Positions 1 through 6,439 of a stretch of DNA of 7,779 bases are shown here, in pieces. The stretch is from JANXQE01 sp035651635. Lineage in GTDB: Bacteria > Verrucomicrobiota > Verrucomicrobiia > Limisphaerales > UBA8199. The position numbers and the translations under genes are program-made. The DNA lies in assembly GCA_035651635.1 (NCBI GenBank), contig DASRFK010000035.1, forward strand, positions 1 to 7,779, in the 5' to 3' direction. Position 1 is the first letter of the stretch. Each line of letters opens with the position of its first letter. Below the pieces are notes generated by a model. That model saw only the letters and a program-made list of their open reading frames with translations, made no database searches and was not told where the DNA came from.

Positions 1-1554
1 GAAGAGAAGCCGCCCAAACCGGTGGAAATCGACCTGGCGGATTTCGAAGCGCGCGCGGTGGTGTTGCCGCCCAAGTCTGGCCGCTTCGCCGACCTGGCTG
101 CCTTGAGCGACAAGCTGCTTTACCGGCAGTTGCCGCGCACAGGCGAAGCCGAGGAAAAGAGCACCCTCAAGTATTACGACCTGGAAAAGCGAGAGGAGAA
201 AACCGTCCTCGAAGACGTGGACGGCGCGATGCTCGCTGCCAAAGGCGAGAAACTTTTGGTTTGGCGCAAAAAAGACTACGCGATTATCGAGCCCAAGGAC
301 GGCCAGAAATTCGAGAAAAAGTTGCCGCTGAATTCATTGGAAACGGTGATCGATCCGGTGGCCGAGTGGCACCAACTCTTCACCGAAGCCTGGCGCCTGG
401 AACGGGATTACTTCTACGATCCCAACATGCACGGAGTCGATTGGAAGAAAATGCGCGAACGGTATGGCCATTTGATCGACGACGCGGTAACGCGCTGGGA
501 CGTCAACTATGTCTTAGGCGAATTGATCGCCGAGCTTAACGCTTCCCATACCTATCGCAGCGGGGGCGATGTGGAAACCAGCCGGCAACAGGGTGTGGGT
601 TATTTAGGTGTCGATTTCGCTCTTGAAAACGGCGCTTATCGAATCAAGAAGATCGTCCGCGCGGCGCCTTGGGATGCGGAAGTTCGCAGCCCGCTGCTGG
701 AACCTGGCGTGGACGTCAAAGAAGGCGATTATCTGCTCGCAGTGAATGGTTTGCCGCTCGACACCGAGCAAGAGCCCTATGCCGCCTTTCAAGGCCTGGC
801 TGACAAACCGGTATTCCTCTCGGTCAATGCCGAACCGAAGTTGGAAGGCGCGCGGGAAGTTCTGGTCCAGACCCTTTCCAGCGAGGCGCGCCTGCGCCAC
901 CTGGCCTGGATTGAAAAAAATCGCAAAAAAGTCGAAGAGGCCACCGACGGAAAAGTCGGGTATGTGTACGTCCCCGACACCGGGCGGCACGGACAGAACG
1001 AATTGGTGCGTCAATTTCGCGCGCAGTTCAATAAAGAAGGATTGATCATCGACGAACGTTTCAACAGCGGCGGCCAGATCCCGGACCGGTTCGTCGAATT
1101 GCTCAGCCGCAAAACTCTCAATTATTGGGGCGTGCGCGATGGGCACGATTGGTCCTGGCCGGAGGTTGCCAATTCCGGTCCGAAGGCCATGCTCATAAAT
1201 GGCTGGAGCGGTTCCGGCGGCGATTGTTTTCCGTTTTACTTTAAGAAAGCCGGCCTGGGCCCCCTCATCGGTACTCGGACCTGGGGCGGTTTGATTGGCA
1301 TCACCGGCGCTCCTCCGCTCGTCGATGGCGGCGGCATTACGGTGCCGACGTTCGGCATTTACAGCACCAAAGGCGAATGGATTATCGAAGGCCACGGTGT
1401 CGATCCGGATATCACCGTCATTGACGATCCCACAGCCATGGCCAAAGGCGGCGATCCGCAGTTGGAACGCGCCATCCAGGAGGTCTCGCAGGCGCTCAAG
1501 AAAAATCCGCCGACGGACGTTAAGAAACCGAAATACCCATTGCGGGCAGGCTGA
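1..1554 (+). CDS. Tricorn-like S41 protease, C-terminal part (5' end outside window)
   Basis: The frame is open from base 1 to TGA at 1552-1554, so this is the C-terminal 517 residues of a longer protein; tricorn relatives have roughly 1,050-1,100 residues with two beta-propellers in front. Numbering from base 1, residues 1-110 look like the end of the second propeller, 117-190 match the tricorn C1 helical region (EWHQLF, RDYFYDP), about 198-285 a PDZ domain (YLGVDF, EGDYLLAVNG), and about 317-475 the S41 peptidase core. The expected tetrad is visible: Ser182-His183 (NASHTY, bases 544-549), nucleophile Ser405 in WSGSGGD (1213-1215) and Glu463 in IIEGHGVDPD (1387-1389). Family knowledge: tricorn cuts peptides, many of them proteasome products in archaea; bacterial homologues often act in the periplasm, but the signal region is outside the window. 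The residue after the nucleophile is Gly, where archaeal tricorn has Asp. The GTG at base 22 is internal, not the start. Family assignment is firm; substrate is unknown. Confidence 0.93.
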   Translation, partial: EEKPPKPVEIDLADFEARAVVLPPKSGRFADLAALSDKLLYRQLPRTGEAEEKSTLKYYDLEKREEKTVLEDVDGAMLAAKGEKLLVWRKKDYAIIEPKDGQKFEKKLPLNSLETVIDPVAEWHQLFTEAWRLERDYFYDPNMHGVDWKKMRERYGHLIDDAVTRWDVNYVLGELIAELNASHTYRSGGDVETSRQQGVGYLGVDFALENGAYRIKKIVRAAPWDAEVRSPLLEPGVDVKEGDYLLAVNGLPLDTEQEPYAAFQGLADKPVFLSVNAEPKLEGAREVLVQTLSSEARLRHLAWIEKNRKKVEEATDGKVGYVYVPDTGRHGQNELVRQFRAQFNKEGLIIDERFNSGGQIPDRFVELLSRKTLNYWGVRDGHDWSWPEVANSGPKAMLINGWSGSGGDCFPFYFKKAGLGPLIGTRTWGGLIGITGAPPLVDGGGITVPTFGIYSTKGEWIIEGHGVDPDITVIDDPTAMAKGGDPQLERAIQEVSQALKKNPPTDVKKPKYPLRAG

Positions 1555-1607
1555 ACCGGGCGGGGCGGGCGGTAGAAGGAGCCGCTAAAAACCGCTCCGA
1601 AGCTGTA

Positions 1608-1620
1608 TCAACAGTTGACA
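1608..1620 (+). promoter_or_regulatory. Candidate parD operator and -35 box
   Basis: An 11-bp palindrome, TCAAC-A-GTTGA (1608-1618), overlaps a perfect TTGACA hexamer (1615-1620) about 30 bases before the antitoxin start. ParD-type ribbon-helix-helix antitoxins usually repress their own operon by binding palindromes over the promoter, so the position fits an autoregulatory site. No good -10 lies 16-18 bases downstream of TTGACA (the sequence there is AGAATT/GAATTT). A GATAAT at 1624-1629 is -10-like, but it is too close to TTGACA and has no -35 at normal spacing. The assignment is inference from position and symmetry. Confidence 0.35.
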
Positions 1621-1648
1621 ATAGATAATCGGCCACCAGAATTTAACC

Positions 1649-1912
1649 ATGACGGTCAATATCGGCGATCACTTCGAAAAAATGATGAAAGACTTGATCA
1701 CAGGAGGGCGATTCCAGAACCAGAGTGAGGTGATCCGCGCCGGCCTTCGATTACTCGAGGATAGCGAGTACGGATACGACGCGGCGCTCGAGACTGAATT
1801 GCTCGCCCGTTTGGATACGAATTCAAGCAGTTGGAATAAGACGGACTTGGCTCAAGTCCGAAAGCTGGCAAAGGCCAAACGACGACAGGCGCGCCTAAAA
1901 AGGGCTGCTTGA
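1649..1912 (+). CDS. parD: Type II antitoxin, ParD family (ribbon-helix-helix)
   Basis: An 87-residue protein typical of ParD/CC2985-type antitoxins in length and pattern. The N-terminus holds the strand-helix-helix DNA-binding fold: MTVNIGDHFEKMM, then a Gly-Gly-Arg turn (residues 19-21) and the family hallmark SEVIRAGLRLLED (about residues 27-39). The remaining half is charged and rich in Lys, Arg and Ala (AKAKRRQARLKRAA at the end), and is the expected toxin-binding arm, disordered until bound. Known role: it neutralises a ParE toxin and represses its own operon. The ATG at 1649 gives the conserved N-terminus, though no strong Shine-Dalgarno sequence precedes it. The TGA stop overlaps the TTG start of the toxin gene, so the two are translationally coupled. 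The reading frame is intact although the toxin gene is broken, so it may be an orphaned antitoxin. Family confidence is high; the symbol is by family only. Confidence 0.88.
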   Translation: MTVNIGDHFEKMMKDLITGGRFQNQSEVIRAGLRLLEDSEYGYDAALETELLARLDTNSSSWNKTDLAQVRKLAKAKRRQARLKRAA

Positions 1913-2222
1913 AAGCTCTTCGGAAACGCGCACGCGTCGTCATTGATCTGGCCGATGTTTATTCCCGGATTGCCGACCGGAATCCCGACTCTGCGGAACA
2001 ATTTCTCAGCGCGGTGGATTCTACCCTGCAACAAATCCAACGGCACCCCGCGTTGGGTTGGAGGCGCTCCTGGCGGGACGACCGTTTGGACGGTATCCGG
2101 TCCTGGCGGTCGAAGGTTTCCCGAGTTTTCTAATCTTTTACCGTGAGGAAGCCTCTGCCATTGAAGTTTATGCGGTTTTGCGGGCGGCGCGCCACTTGGA
2201 GCGCGCATTGCGTCAGGACTGA
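1909..2222 (+). pseudogene. parE: ParE-family toxin, interrupted by a one-base frameshift
   Basis: It starts at TTG 1909, overlapping the antitoxin stop by four bases (TTGA). The first frame gives a RelE/ParE-like N-terminal half (ARVVIDLADVYSRIADRNPDSAEQFL, broken here as VVIDLADVYSRIA plus DRNPDSAEQFL; then IQRHPALGWRR and DGIRSWR) and stops at TAA 2131-2133 after 74 residues, short for ParE (about 95-105). The missing C-terminus is present in the frame one base back: EGFPSFLIFYRE, then IEVYAVLRAARHLERAL, to TGA 2220-2222. Adding one G to the GG at 2108-2109 joins the halves as SWR-V-EGFPSFLIFYRE and gives a 104-residue protein of normal size. Full-length ParE toxins inhibit DNA gyrase or, in RelE-like members, cut mRNA; the 74-residue product lacks the last core strands and is probably inactive. 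It could be a real inactivating deletion or a sequencing or assembly error in the G run. Confidence 0.85.
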
Positions 2223-2232
2223 CGACCGTGGC

Positions 2233-2249
2233 AAGGTGCCTTACACCTC
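2233..2249 (+). promoter_or_regulatory. Weak ribosome binding site of the ABC-F gene, inside a small hairpin
   Basis: AAGGTG (2233-2238) resembles AAGGAG and ends 11 bases before the ATG at 2250, a slightly long spacing. AGGTG (2234-2238) can pair with CACCT (2244-2248) across a five-base CCTTA loop, which would hide the Shine-Dalgarno sequence directly beside the start codon. The stem is only five pairs, so the structure may be chance. This is the only SD-like site before the start. Confidence 0.3.
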
Positions 2250-4214
2250 ATGCTGACTCTCTCTGGCATTAAAAAATCCTACGCCGATCGGGTCCTGTTC
2301 GCCGATGCGACGTTGCAGGTCAACCGCGAGGACAGGATTGGGCTGGTTGGCCCGAATGGCGCTGGCAAAACCACCTTGTTTTCGATCGTGCTGGGCACGG
2401 AACCGCCCGATGAAGGGCAAATCACTTTCGAGCGGGGAATTTCCTTTGGCTATTTGCCGCAGGAAAACGCGCCCGTCGGCGATGAAACGGTGATCGAATT
2501 GGCGACAGGGATTACGCCGGAATACATCAAGCTGCGCCGGATTCTAAAATCGTGGGACGCGGATCACCCGACTGAGGCATTGCATCCGGAAGACATCCAC
2601 GATGACGTGCATGAGCGGTTCAATGAGTTAGGCGGCTATCGCCTCGAAGCCAAAGCCAAGCAGATCCTCGCCGGGTTAAGTTTTCGAGAGAAGGATTTCG
2701 ACCGGCCCGCCAGGGAAATGAGCGGCGGCTGGGTCATGCGGGCCCATTTGGGGCGATTGCTGGTGCAGCAACCGGATTTACTCTTGCTCGACGAACCCAC
2801 CAATCACCTCGACCTGGAGGCGTTGCTCTGGTTCCAGGCCTATCTCAAAACTTATCCGGGTGCGATTCTGCTTATCTCGCATGACCGCGAGTTTCTCAAC
2901 CAGATCGTCGGCAGTATCGTCGAGATTCGCCAAAGCCGCCTCATTCGCTATCGAGGCGGCTATGACGATTACCTTCTCCAGCGAGAGGCGCAGGAGCAAC
3001 AATTACTGGCCGCCTTCAAGCACCAGGAACGTGAGATCGCCCGCTTAATGGAGTTCGTCAACCGGTTCCGGGCCAAGAACACCAAGGCGGCTCAGGCTCA
3101 AAGCAAACTCAAGCAGATCGAACGGATGGACAAAGTGGAGGCGCCGTCCAACGAAATGGCGGAGCTCGATTTTAAATTTCCGCAACCGCAGCGCAGCGGG
3201 CAACGGGTCATCAAGCTCGAGCAAATCCATCATGCGTACGGCGAAAACGTGGTGTACCGCGGCGTGGATTTTCAGGCCGAACGCGGCCAGCGCGTGGTCC
3301 TGGTCGGCCCCAATGGCGCGGGCAAATCGACTTTGCTTAAGATTCTGGCCGGGGTGCTGACGCCCCAGAGCGGCGAGCGGACCTTGGGGCACAATGTCAA
3401 AGCCGGGTACTATTCGCAATACCGGGTCGATATGTTGCAGGCGGGTCGCACCGTCCTTGAGGAGGCGTTCGATACCCCCCAACGAATCACCGAACAATTT
3501 GTCCGAACGCTGCTCGGCTGTTTCCTGTTTCGCGGGGACGACGTGTTCAAGCAGATCAGCGTGTTGAGTGGCGGTGAGAAAAGCCGGCTGGCCCTCGTGA
3601 AGCTCCTGTTGGATCCGCCGAACCTCTTGCTGATGGACGAGCCAACCACGCACCTGGACATGGCCAGCATCGACGCGCTGGCCTACGCTCTCGACCAATT
3701 CCAGGGCACCTTGATCTTCATCAGCCACGACGTTTACTTTATCCGCGCGCTGGCCAATCACGTCGTCCATGTGAACGCCGGGCGGCTCACCCATTACCCG
3801 GGCGGTTACCAATATTACCTCGATAAAACCAAGGCGGTTTCCGAGCGTGCCGGACTCACCGCGGGCAGCCTCGGTTCGGCCGCTGCTAAAAACGGTGCGC
3901 GCAATGATCGTGGCGTTGTGTTGCCGGGCAGTTCCACGCGCAAAGATCAAAAGCGGCTGGAAGCCGAACAGCGCCAGGCGCGCTCGCGATATCGCAAGGC
4001 CCAGGAACTCCGCGTGCAAACCCTCGAGAAACAGATTCAGGACCTCGAAGCGCGCCAGGCCGAACTCACCGCCGAGTTGGAAAAGCCGGAAACTTACGAA
4101 AAAGGAGGAGTGGCGGTGGCGATCAACCGTGAGTTGTTGGAGATTCAGGAGCGTTTGGCCGCCCTCAATCCGGAATGGGAACAAGCCGCCGGCAAACTCG
4201 AAGGACTGACGTGA
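2250..4214 (+). CDS. ABC-F family ATPase, YheS/Uup-like (translation-associated)
   Basis: A 654-residue protein with two ABC ATPase domains and no membrane segments, the ABC-F layout. Domain 1 has Walker A GPNGAGKTT (34-42), signature MSGGW (157-161), Walker B LLLLDEPTNHLD (177-188) and switch His211 (ISHD). Domain 2 has Walker A GPNGAGKST (353-361), signature LSGGEK (439-444), Walker B LLLMDEPTTHLD (459-470) and His493. Both catalytic glutamates (182, 464) are present, so both sites look competent. Between the domains, residues about 244-300 form the helical P-site tRNA interaction linker with FVNRFRAKNTKAAQAQSK, close to the E. coli YheS pattern. Residues about 561-650 are a charged C-terminal coiled coil beginning with RKDQKR. 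Known of the family: these proteins bind the ribosomal E site and ease stalled or difficult translation; some protect against antibiotics, but nothing here points to resistance. The ATG at 2250 is right at the conserved first strand. It lies 27 bases after the toxin remnant and may share its transcript. Confidence 0.93.
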   Translation: MLTLSGIKKSYADRVLFADATLQVNREDRIGLVGPNGAGKTTLFSIVLGTEPPDEGQITFERGISFGYLPQENAPVGDETVIELATGITPEYIKLRRILKSWDADHPTEALHPEDIHDDVHERFNELGGYRLEAKAKQILAGLSFREKDFDRPAREMSGGWVMRAHLGRLLVQQPDLLLLDEPTNHLDLEALLWFQAYLKTYPGAILLISHDREFLNQIVGSIVEIRQSRLIRYRGGYDDYLLQREAQEQQLLAAFKHQEREIARLMEFVNRFRAKNTKAAQAQSKLKQIERMDKVEAPSNEMAELDFKFPQPQRSGQRVIKLEQIHHAYGENVVYRGVDFQAERGQRVVLVGPNGAGKSTLLKILAGVLTPQSGERTLGHNVKAGYYSQYRVDMLQAGRTVLEEAFDTPQRITEQFVRTLLGCFLFRGDDVFKQISVLSGGEKSRLALVKLLLDPPNLLLMDEPTTHLDMASIDALAYALDQFQGTLIFISHDVYFIRALANHVVHVNAGRLTHYPGGYQYYLDKTKAVSERAGLTAGSLGSAAAKNGARNDRGVVLPGSSTRKDQKRLEAEQRQARSRYRKAQELRVQTLEKQIQDLEARQAELTAELEKPETYEKGGVAVAINRELLEIQERLAALNPEWEQAAGKLEGLT

Positions 4215-4225
4215 GCGCAACGGAA

Positions 4226-4260
4226 CAAGTTACAGGTTGCAGGTTGCAAGTTACAGGTTG
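4226..4260. repeat. Heptamer tandem repeat, pattern A-B-B-A-B
   Basis: Five perfect 7-base units lie end to end, with A = CAAGTTA and B = CAGGTTG. The array therefore contains an exact 14-bp direct repeat, CAAGTTACAGGTTG, at 4226-4239 and 4247-4260. It begins 12 bases after the ABC-F stop codon. A and B differ only at positions 3 and 7. Function is unknown; from memory, arrays of CAGGTTG-like heptamers occur between genes in various environmental genomes, but I cannot search for copies here. Confidence 0.92.
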
Positions 4261-4342
4261 AACTCCAGCAAGTCGTTGGGTCGAGTTGACTCAAATTAAA
4301 AGACACCGGGGAGGAGAAACTGAGGGGAGGCAAAAGGGTTAT

Positions 4343-4362
4343 CAAGTTAGCAAGTCAGGTTA
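4343..4362. repeat. Degenerate second copy of the heptamer repeat
   Basis: CAAGTTA (4343-4349) is an exact A unit of the array at 4226-4260. It is followed by the six bases GCAAGT and then CAGGTTA (4356-4362), one base away from the B unit. It looks like an eroded piece of the same repeat type about 80 bases downstream, though a stretch this short could be chance. Confidence 0.45.
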
Positions 4363-4372
4363 CCCTTCGGAA

Positions 4373-4399
4373 TCCTTGCGTTCCTTGCGTTCCTTTGCG
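4373..4399. repeat. Nonamer tandem repeat TCCTTGCGT
   Basis: TCCTTGCGT occurs twice in perfect tandem (4373-4381, 4382-4390), followed by TCCTTTGCG (4391-4399), a third unit shifted by an extra T. It has no coding frame and no recognised role. It sits about 110 bases after the heptamer array in the same gene-free gap. Confidence 0.8.
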
Positions 4400-4575
4400 G
4401 CAGTCCCCTTCTTTGGATTTCGAGGTGTCGGCCTTAGGATTTCGGCGCGAGAACATGCTTTTGGGACTTTACAAAAGTGACCGCTCGCAGTGATTACTCC
4501 TACTCGTCGGGTTCCCACACTAATCCTCGGCCGCCGCCAAGTTGCGCGCTGGTGGGCTTGAGTTTATCCTGAGGC

Positions 4576-5217
4576 ATGACGACGGCGAGAATCGTTGCTG
4601 AGTTTACTACCCTGGCTGGCGCGTCGGTATTGTTATTCTGCGGTTGTTCCAGAGCCGAATCTCAGTCCTCAACCACAACGCCCCTTCAGCAAACCGCCAC
4701 CGCCTCATTCACTAATTCGTCTATGGACAATTTCCAAAAGCCCTCAGCGGCAGAGCTCAAGCAAAAGCTCACGCCGATGCAATACGAAGTAACCCAGCAT
4801 GCGGCAACCGAGCCTCCGTTCCGCAACGCTTTCTACGACAACAAACAGCCGGGGCTTTATGTGGATATTGTCTCGGGCGAACCTTTGTTCAGTTCACTGG
4901 ATAAGTTCGATTCGGGTTGCGGGTGGCCCAGCTTCACCCGTCCATTGGCCGAGCGGTCCGTTATCGAGCATTCGGACGGCTCGCTCGGAATGCAGCGTAC
5001 CGAGGTCCGCTCGAAAGCAGCCGATTCACACCTCGGGCACGTCTTCGACGATGGCCCCGGCCCAACGCATTTGCGCTATTGCATCAATTCGGCGTCACTG
5101 CGGTTCATCCCCCTCGCGGATATGGAAAAAGCCGGCTACGGCGCCTACCTGGAACCATTTATCAAGGCGGGTTTGTACAAGCCTGCGACCAGCCAAGCCT
5201 CAGGGGAAAAGAAATAA
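4576..5217 (+). CDS. msrB: Peptide-methionine (R)-S-oxide reductase MsrB, exported, zinc-free type
   Basis: A 213-residue protein. From about residue 50 it is a full MsrB domain: SGCGWPSF with the resolving Cys115, the block AADSHLGHVFDDGP with His152 and His155, and the catalytic Cys169 in RYCINSASLRF. It reduces methionine-R-sulfoxide in proteins, with thioredoxin-like reductants recycling the Cys pair. The two CxxC zinc pairs of E. coli MsrB are absent (YVDIVSGEPLF and RSKAADSH stand in their places), so it belongs with the zinc-free, Neisseria PilB-like forms. Residues 1-24 form a hydrophobic export segment (LAGASVLLFCGC) after one Arg, then a Ser/Thr-rich linker to residue 49. Cys24 could be lipidated, but the lipobox is poor (Phe at -3, Cys at -2). 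It probably acts in the periplasm or on a membrane face. The ATG at 4576 is preceded by GAGG only one base away, too close for a normal ribosome site; an in-frame TGA just upstream rules out an earlier start. It is convergent with the M42 gene. Confidence 0.93.
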   Translation: MTTARIVAEFTTLAGASVLLFCGCSRAESQSSTTTPLQQTATASFTNSSMDNFQKPSAAELKQKLTPMQYEVTQHAATEPPFRNAFYDNKQPGLYVDIVSGEPLFSSLDKFDSGCGWPSFTRPLAERSVIEHSDGSLGMQRTEVRSKAADSHLGHVFDDGPGPTHLRYCINSASLRFIPLADMEKAGYGAYLEPFIKAGLYKPATSQASGEKK

Positions 5218-5289
5218 GGCCACGGCTCTCAGTCTTTCCAGAGGCTTTTGAGCCGGCGGTTGGGCGTGAGTAAGCGCAGAACCCCGCGG

Positions 5290-6360
5290 CTAAATTCTGA
5301 CCTTAAATTCCTCGCCGCGCTTGAGAGACGCGGCAAAGCCGGCGAGCAATTCCGGGATCTGCTCCAAATCCCGCAGGCTGACCACTTCTACGGGCGAATG
5401 CATATAACGGTTGGGCAGGCTGATGAGCCCGCTGGCGATACCGCCACGGGTCCAGAAAATGACGTCCGTATCCGTCCCGCTGGTGCCGGAGGTAGCTTCG
5501 TGCTGCAACGCAATTTTTTTACCTTTGGCGATCTGTTCGATCCGCGCCACCACTTCGGGGTGATTGCATCCGCCGTGAGTGATTGTCGGTCCCGCCCCGA
5601 TGTGAATATCCCCATGCTGCGGCTTGTTCACGGTTGGGTAATCGGTCGCGTGGGTGACGTCTACCACGAGCGCCACGTCAGGTTCAAGTGTGTAGGCAAT
5701 CTGTCGCGCGCCAAGCAAGCCGACTTCCTCCTGCACGTTTGAAACGGCGCAGATTTCAGCCTGCAATTTTGTCTTGGACTCTTTGAGCAAACGCAGCGCC
5801 TCGGCCACGGCGAAGGTGCCAATGCGGTTATCAAAAGCACGGGCCATGGCCAGGTCATTGCGGAGCAGGTCAAACTCCGCGGCGATGGTGATAGGATCGC
5901 CGACCTGGACGAGTTTTTCGGCTTCTTTGCGGCCCTTTGCACCCAAATCAATGAAGAGATCATGTATCTTGGGAGGCTTGGGATCTTTTTCCTCTTTCAT
6001 CAGATGCGGCGCGACATTGCCCACCACGCCCTTGACGGGGCCGTTGCGAGTATGAATCACCACGCGCTGCGCTTTGACGATGGCGGCGTTGACGCCCCCC
6101 ATTTTCCGCACGTACACGTAGCCATCTTCATCGATGTAGTTTACCGCCATGGCTATTTCGTCGGCGTGACCGGCCATCATCAGCCGGGGCGAACCTCCTT
6201 TGTTGAGCACTCCGACGCAGTTGCCGTAGGCGTCTGAGAAAGTTTCATCGGCAAACGCCTTGACGTACTCGAGCCAGACGCGCTGGCCGCGGACCTCGTG
6301 CCCCACCGGGCTGGGAGTATTGACCAGTTTCTTAAGGAAACTTAGTGACTCTTCGCGCAT
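5290..6360 (-). CDS. M42 family metallo-aminopeptidase (TET/FrvX-like)
   Basis: A 356-residue protein, normal length for M42 peptidases. The metal ligands and catalytic base fall at nearly the numbering of the TET aminopeptidases: His65 and Asp67 in AGHADEIA, bridging Asp177 in ARAFDNRIG, catalytic Glu211 and ligand Glu212 in VQEEVGLLG, Asp234 in VVDVTH, and His321 in YMHSPVEVV. The stretch of about 70-155 is the usual inserted dimerisation domain. Known of the family: cytoplasmic, two-metal (Zn or Co) enzymes forming large dodecameric shells that trim amino acids from short peptides. No signal peptide is seen. The ATG is at 6358-6360 and the TAG stop at 5290-5292. No clear Shine-Dalgarno sequence precedes the start; a poor promoter, TTGATC-16-TAGATT (plus-strand 6394 down to 6367), would give an almost leaderless message. 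The exact substrate cannot be told, and older annotations call such proteins endoglucanase M. Confidence 0.94.
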   Translation of the reverse strand: MREESLSFLKKLVNTPSPVGHEVRGQRVWLEYVKAFADETFSDAYGNCVGVLNKGGSPRLMMAGHADEIAMAVNYIDEDGYVYVRKMGGVNAAIVKAQRVVIHTRNGPVKGVVGNVAPHLMKEEKDPKPPKIHDLFIDLGAKGRKEAEKLVQVGDPITIAAEFDLLRNDLAMARAFDNRIGTFAVAEALRLLKESKTKLQAEICAVSNVQEEVGLLGARQIAYTLEPDVALVVDVTHATDYPTVNKPQHGDIHIGAGPTITHGGCNHPEVVARIEQIAKGKKIALQHEATSGTSGTDTDVIFWTRGGIASGLISLPNRYMHSPVEVVSLRDLEQIPELLAGFAASLKRGEEFKVRI

Positions 6361-6385
6361 GAGCCGAATCTAGTGGGTCGAAAGT

Positions 6386-6439
6386 GGAGATCAAACCAAA
6401 TTCCCGGGTCCGAATATCTCCGGACGGCCGCTCGGAGAT
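6386..6439. promoter_or_regulatory. Inverted repeat with three half-sites in the divergent promoter region
   Basis: The 123-base gap between the divergent M42 and aminotransferase starts holds ATCTCCG (6416-6422) and its exact complement CGGAGAT (6433-6439) around a 10-base centre. A further GGAGAT half-site lies at 6386-6391, overlapping the candidate -35 of the M42 gene. This could be an operator shared by the two genes or an RNA hairpin in the aminotransferase leader. No regulator gene is nearby. Clear sigma-70 boxes are not visible for the plus-strand gene. Confidence 0.3.

Larger units (their letters stand above)
4215..4575. other. Gene-free 361-base gap with short tandem repeats
   Basis: No convincing coding frame lies here. 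The left half carries repeat clusters: heptamers at 4226-4260, a degenerate copy at 4343-4362, nonamers at 4373-4399, and GGGGAGG twice (4308-4314, 4324-4330). Further right are GGATTTCG twice (4415-4422, 4437-4444) and a small hairpin, CTTTTG/CAAAAG (4458-4463, 4472-4477). I see no convincing sigma-70 promoter for msrB and no classical terminator with a T-run after the ABC-F gene, although both should lie somewhere in this gap. Confidence 0.7.

Noticed and set aside
604..1395. 263-codon minus-strand open frame opposite the tricorn-like protease
   Set aside because: No recognisable motif, and it overlaps the PDZ and catalytic regions of a well-supported gene; treated as a shadow.
1578..1598. 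Terminator hairpin after the protease gene
   Set aside because: GGAGC/GCTCC is a 5-bp stem with an 11-base loop and no T-run.
2108..2133. Programmed -1 frameshift restoring the toxin at TTTTC-TAA
   Set aside because: Slippage of tRNA-Phe from TTC to TTT at the stop would join the frames, but the conserved EGFPS residues are encoded upstream of that point in the second frame and would be lost. There is no X-XXY-YYZ heptamer with matching P-site pairing. A one-base deletion near 2109 explains the pattern better.
3045..4220. 391-codon minus-strand open frame opposite the ABC-F gene
   Set aside because: It lies wholly antisense to a clear ABC-F gene, shows no recognisable domain, and long antisense frames are expected from the codon bias of a GC-rich gene.
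4334..4367. Hairpin AAGGGT/ACCCTT in the repeat-rich gap
   Set aside because: Six pairs around a 22-base loop; too weak to call and probably chance within low-complexity sequence.
5224..5254. Terminator between the convergent msrB and M42 genes
   Set aside because: GGCTC/GAGCC gives only five pairs around a 21-base loop and no T-run follows the stem, so it is not a convincing rho-independent terminator.
5248..5742. 164-codon plus-strand frame opposite the M42 gene
   Set aside because: It is antisense to the M42 C-terminal region with its conserved His321 and Asp234; no motif of its own.
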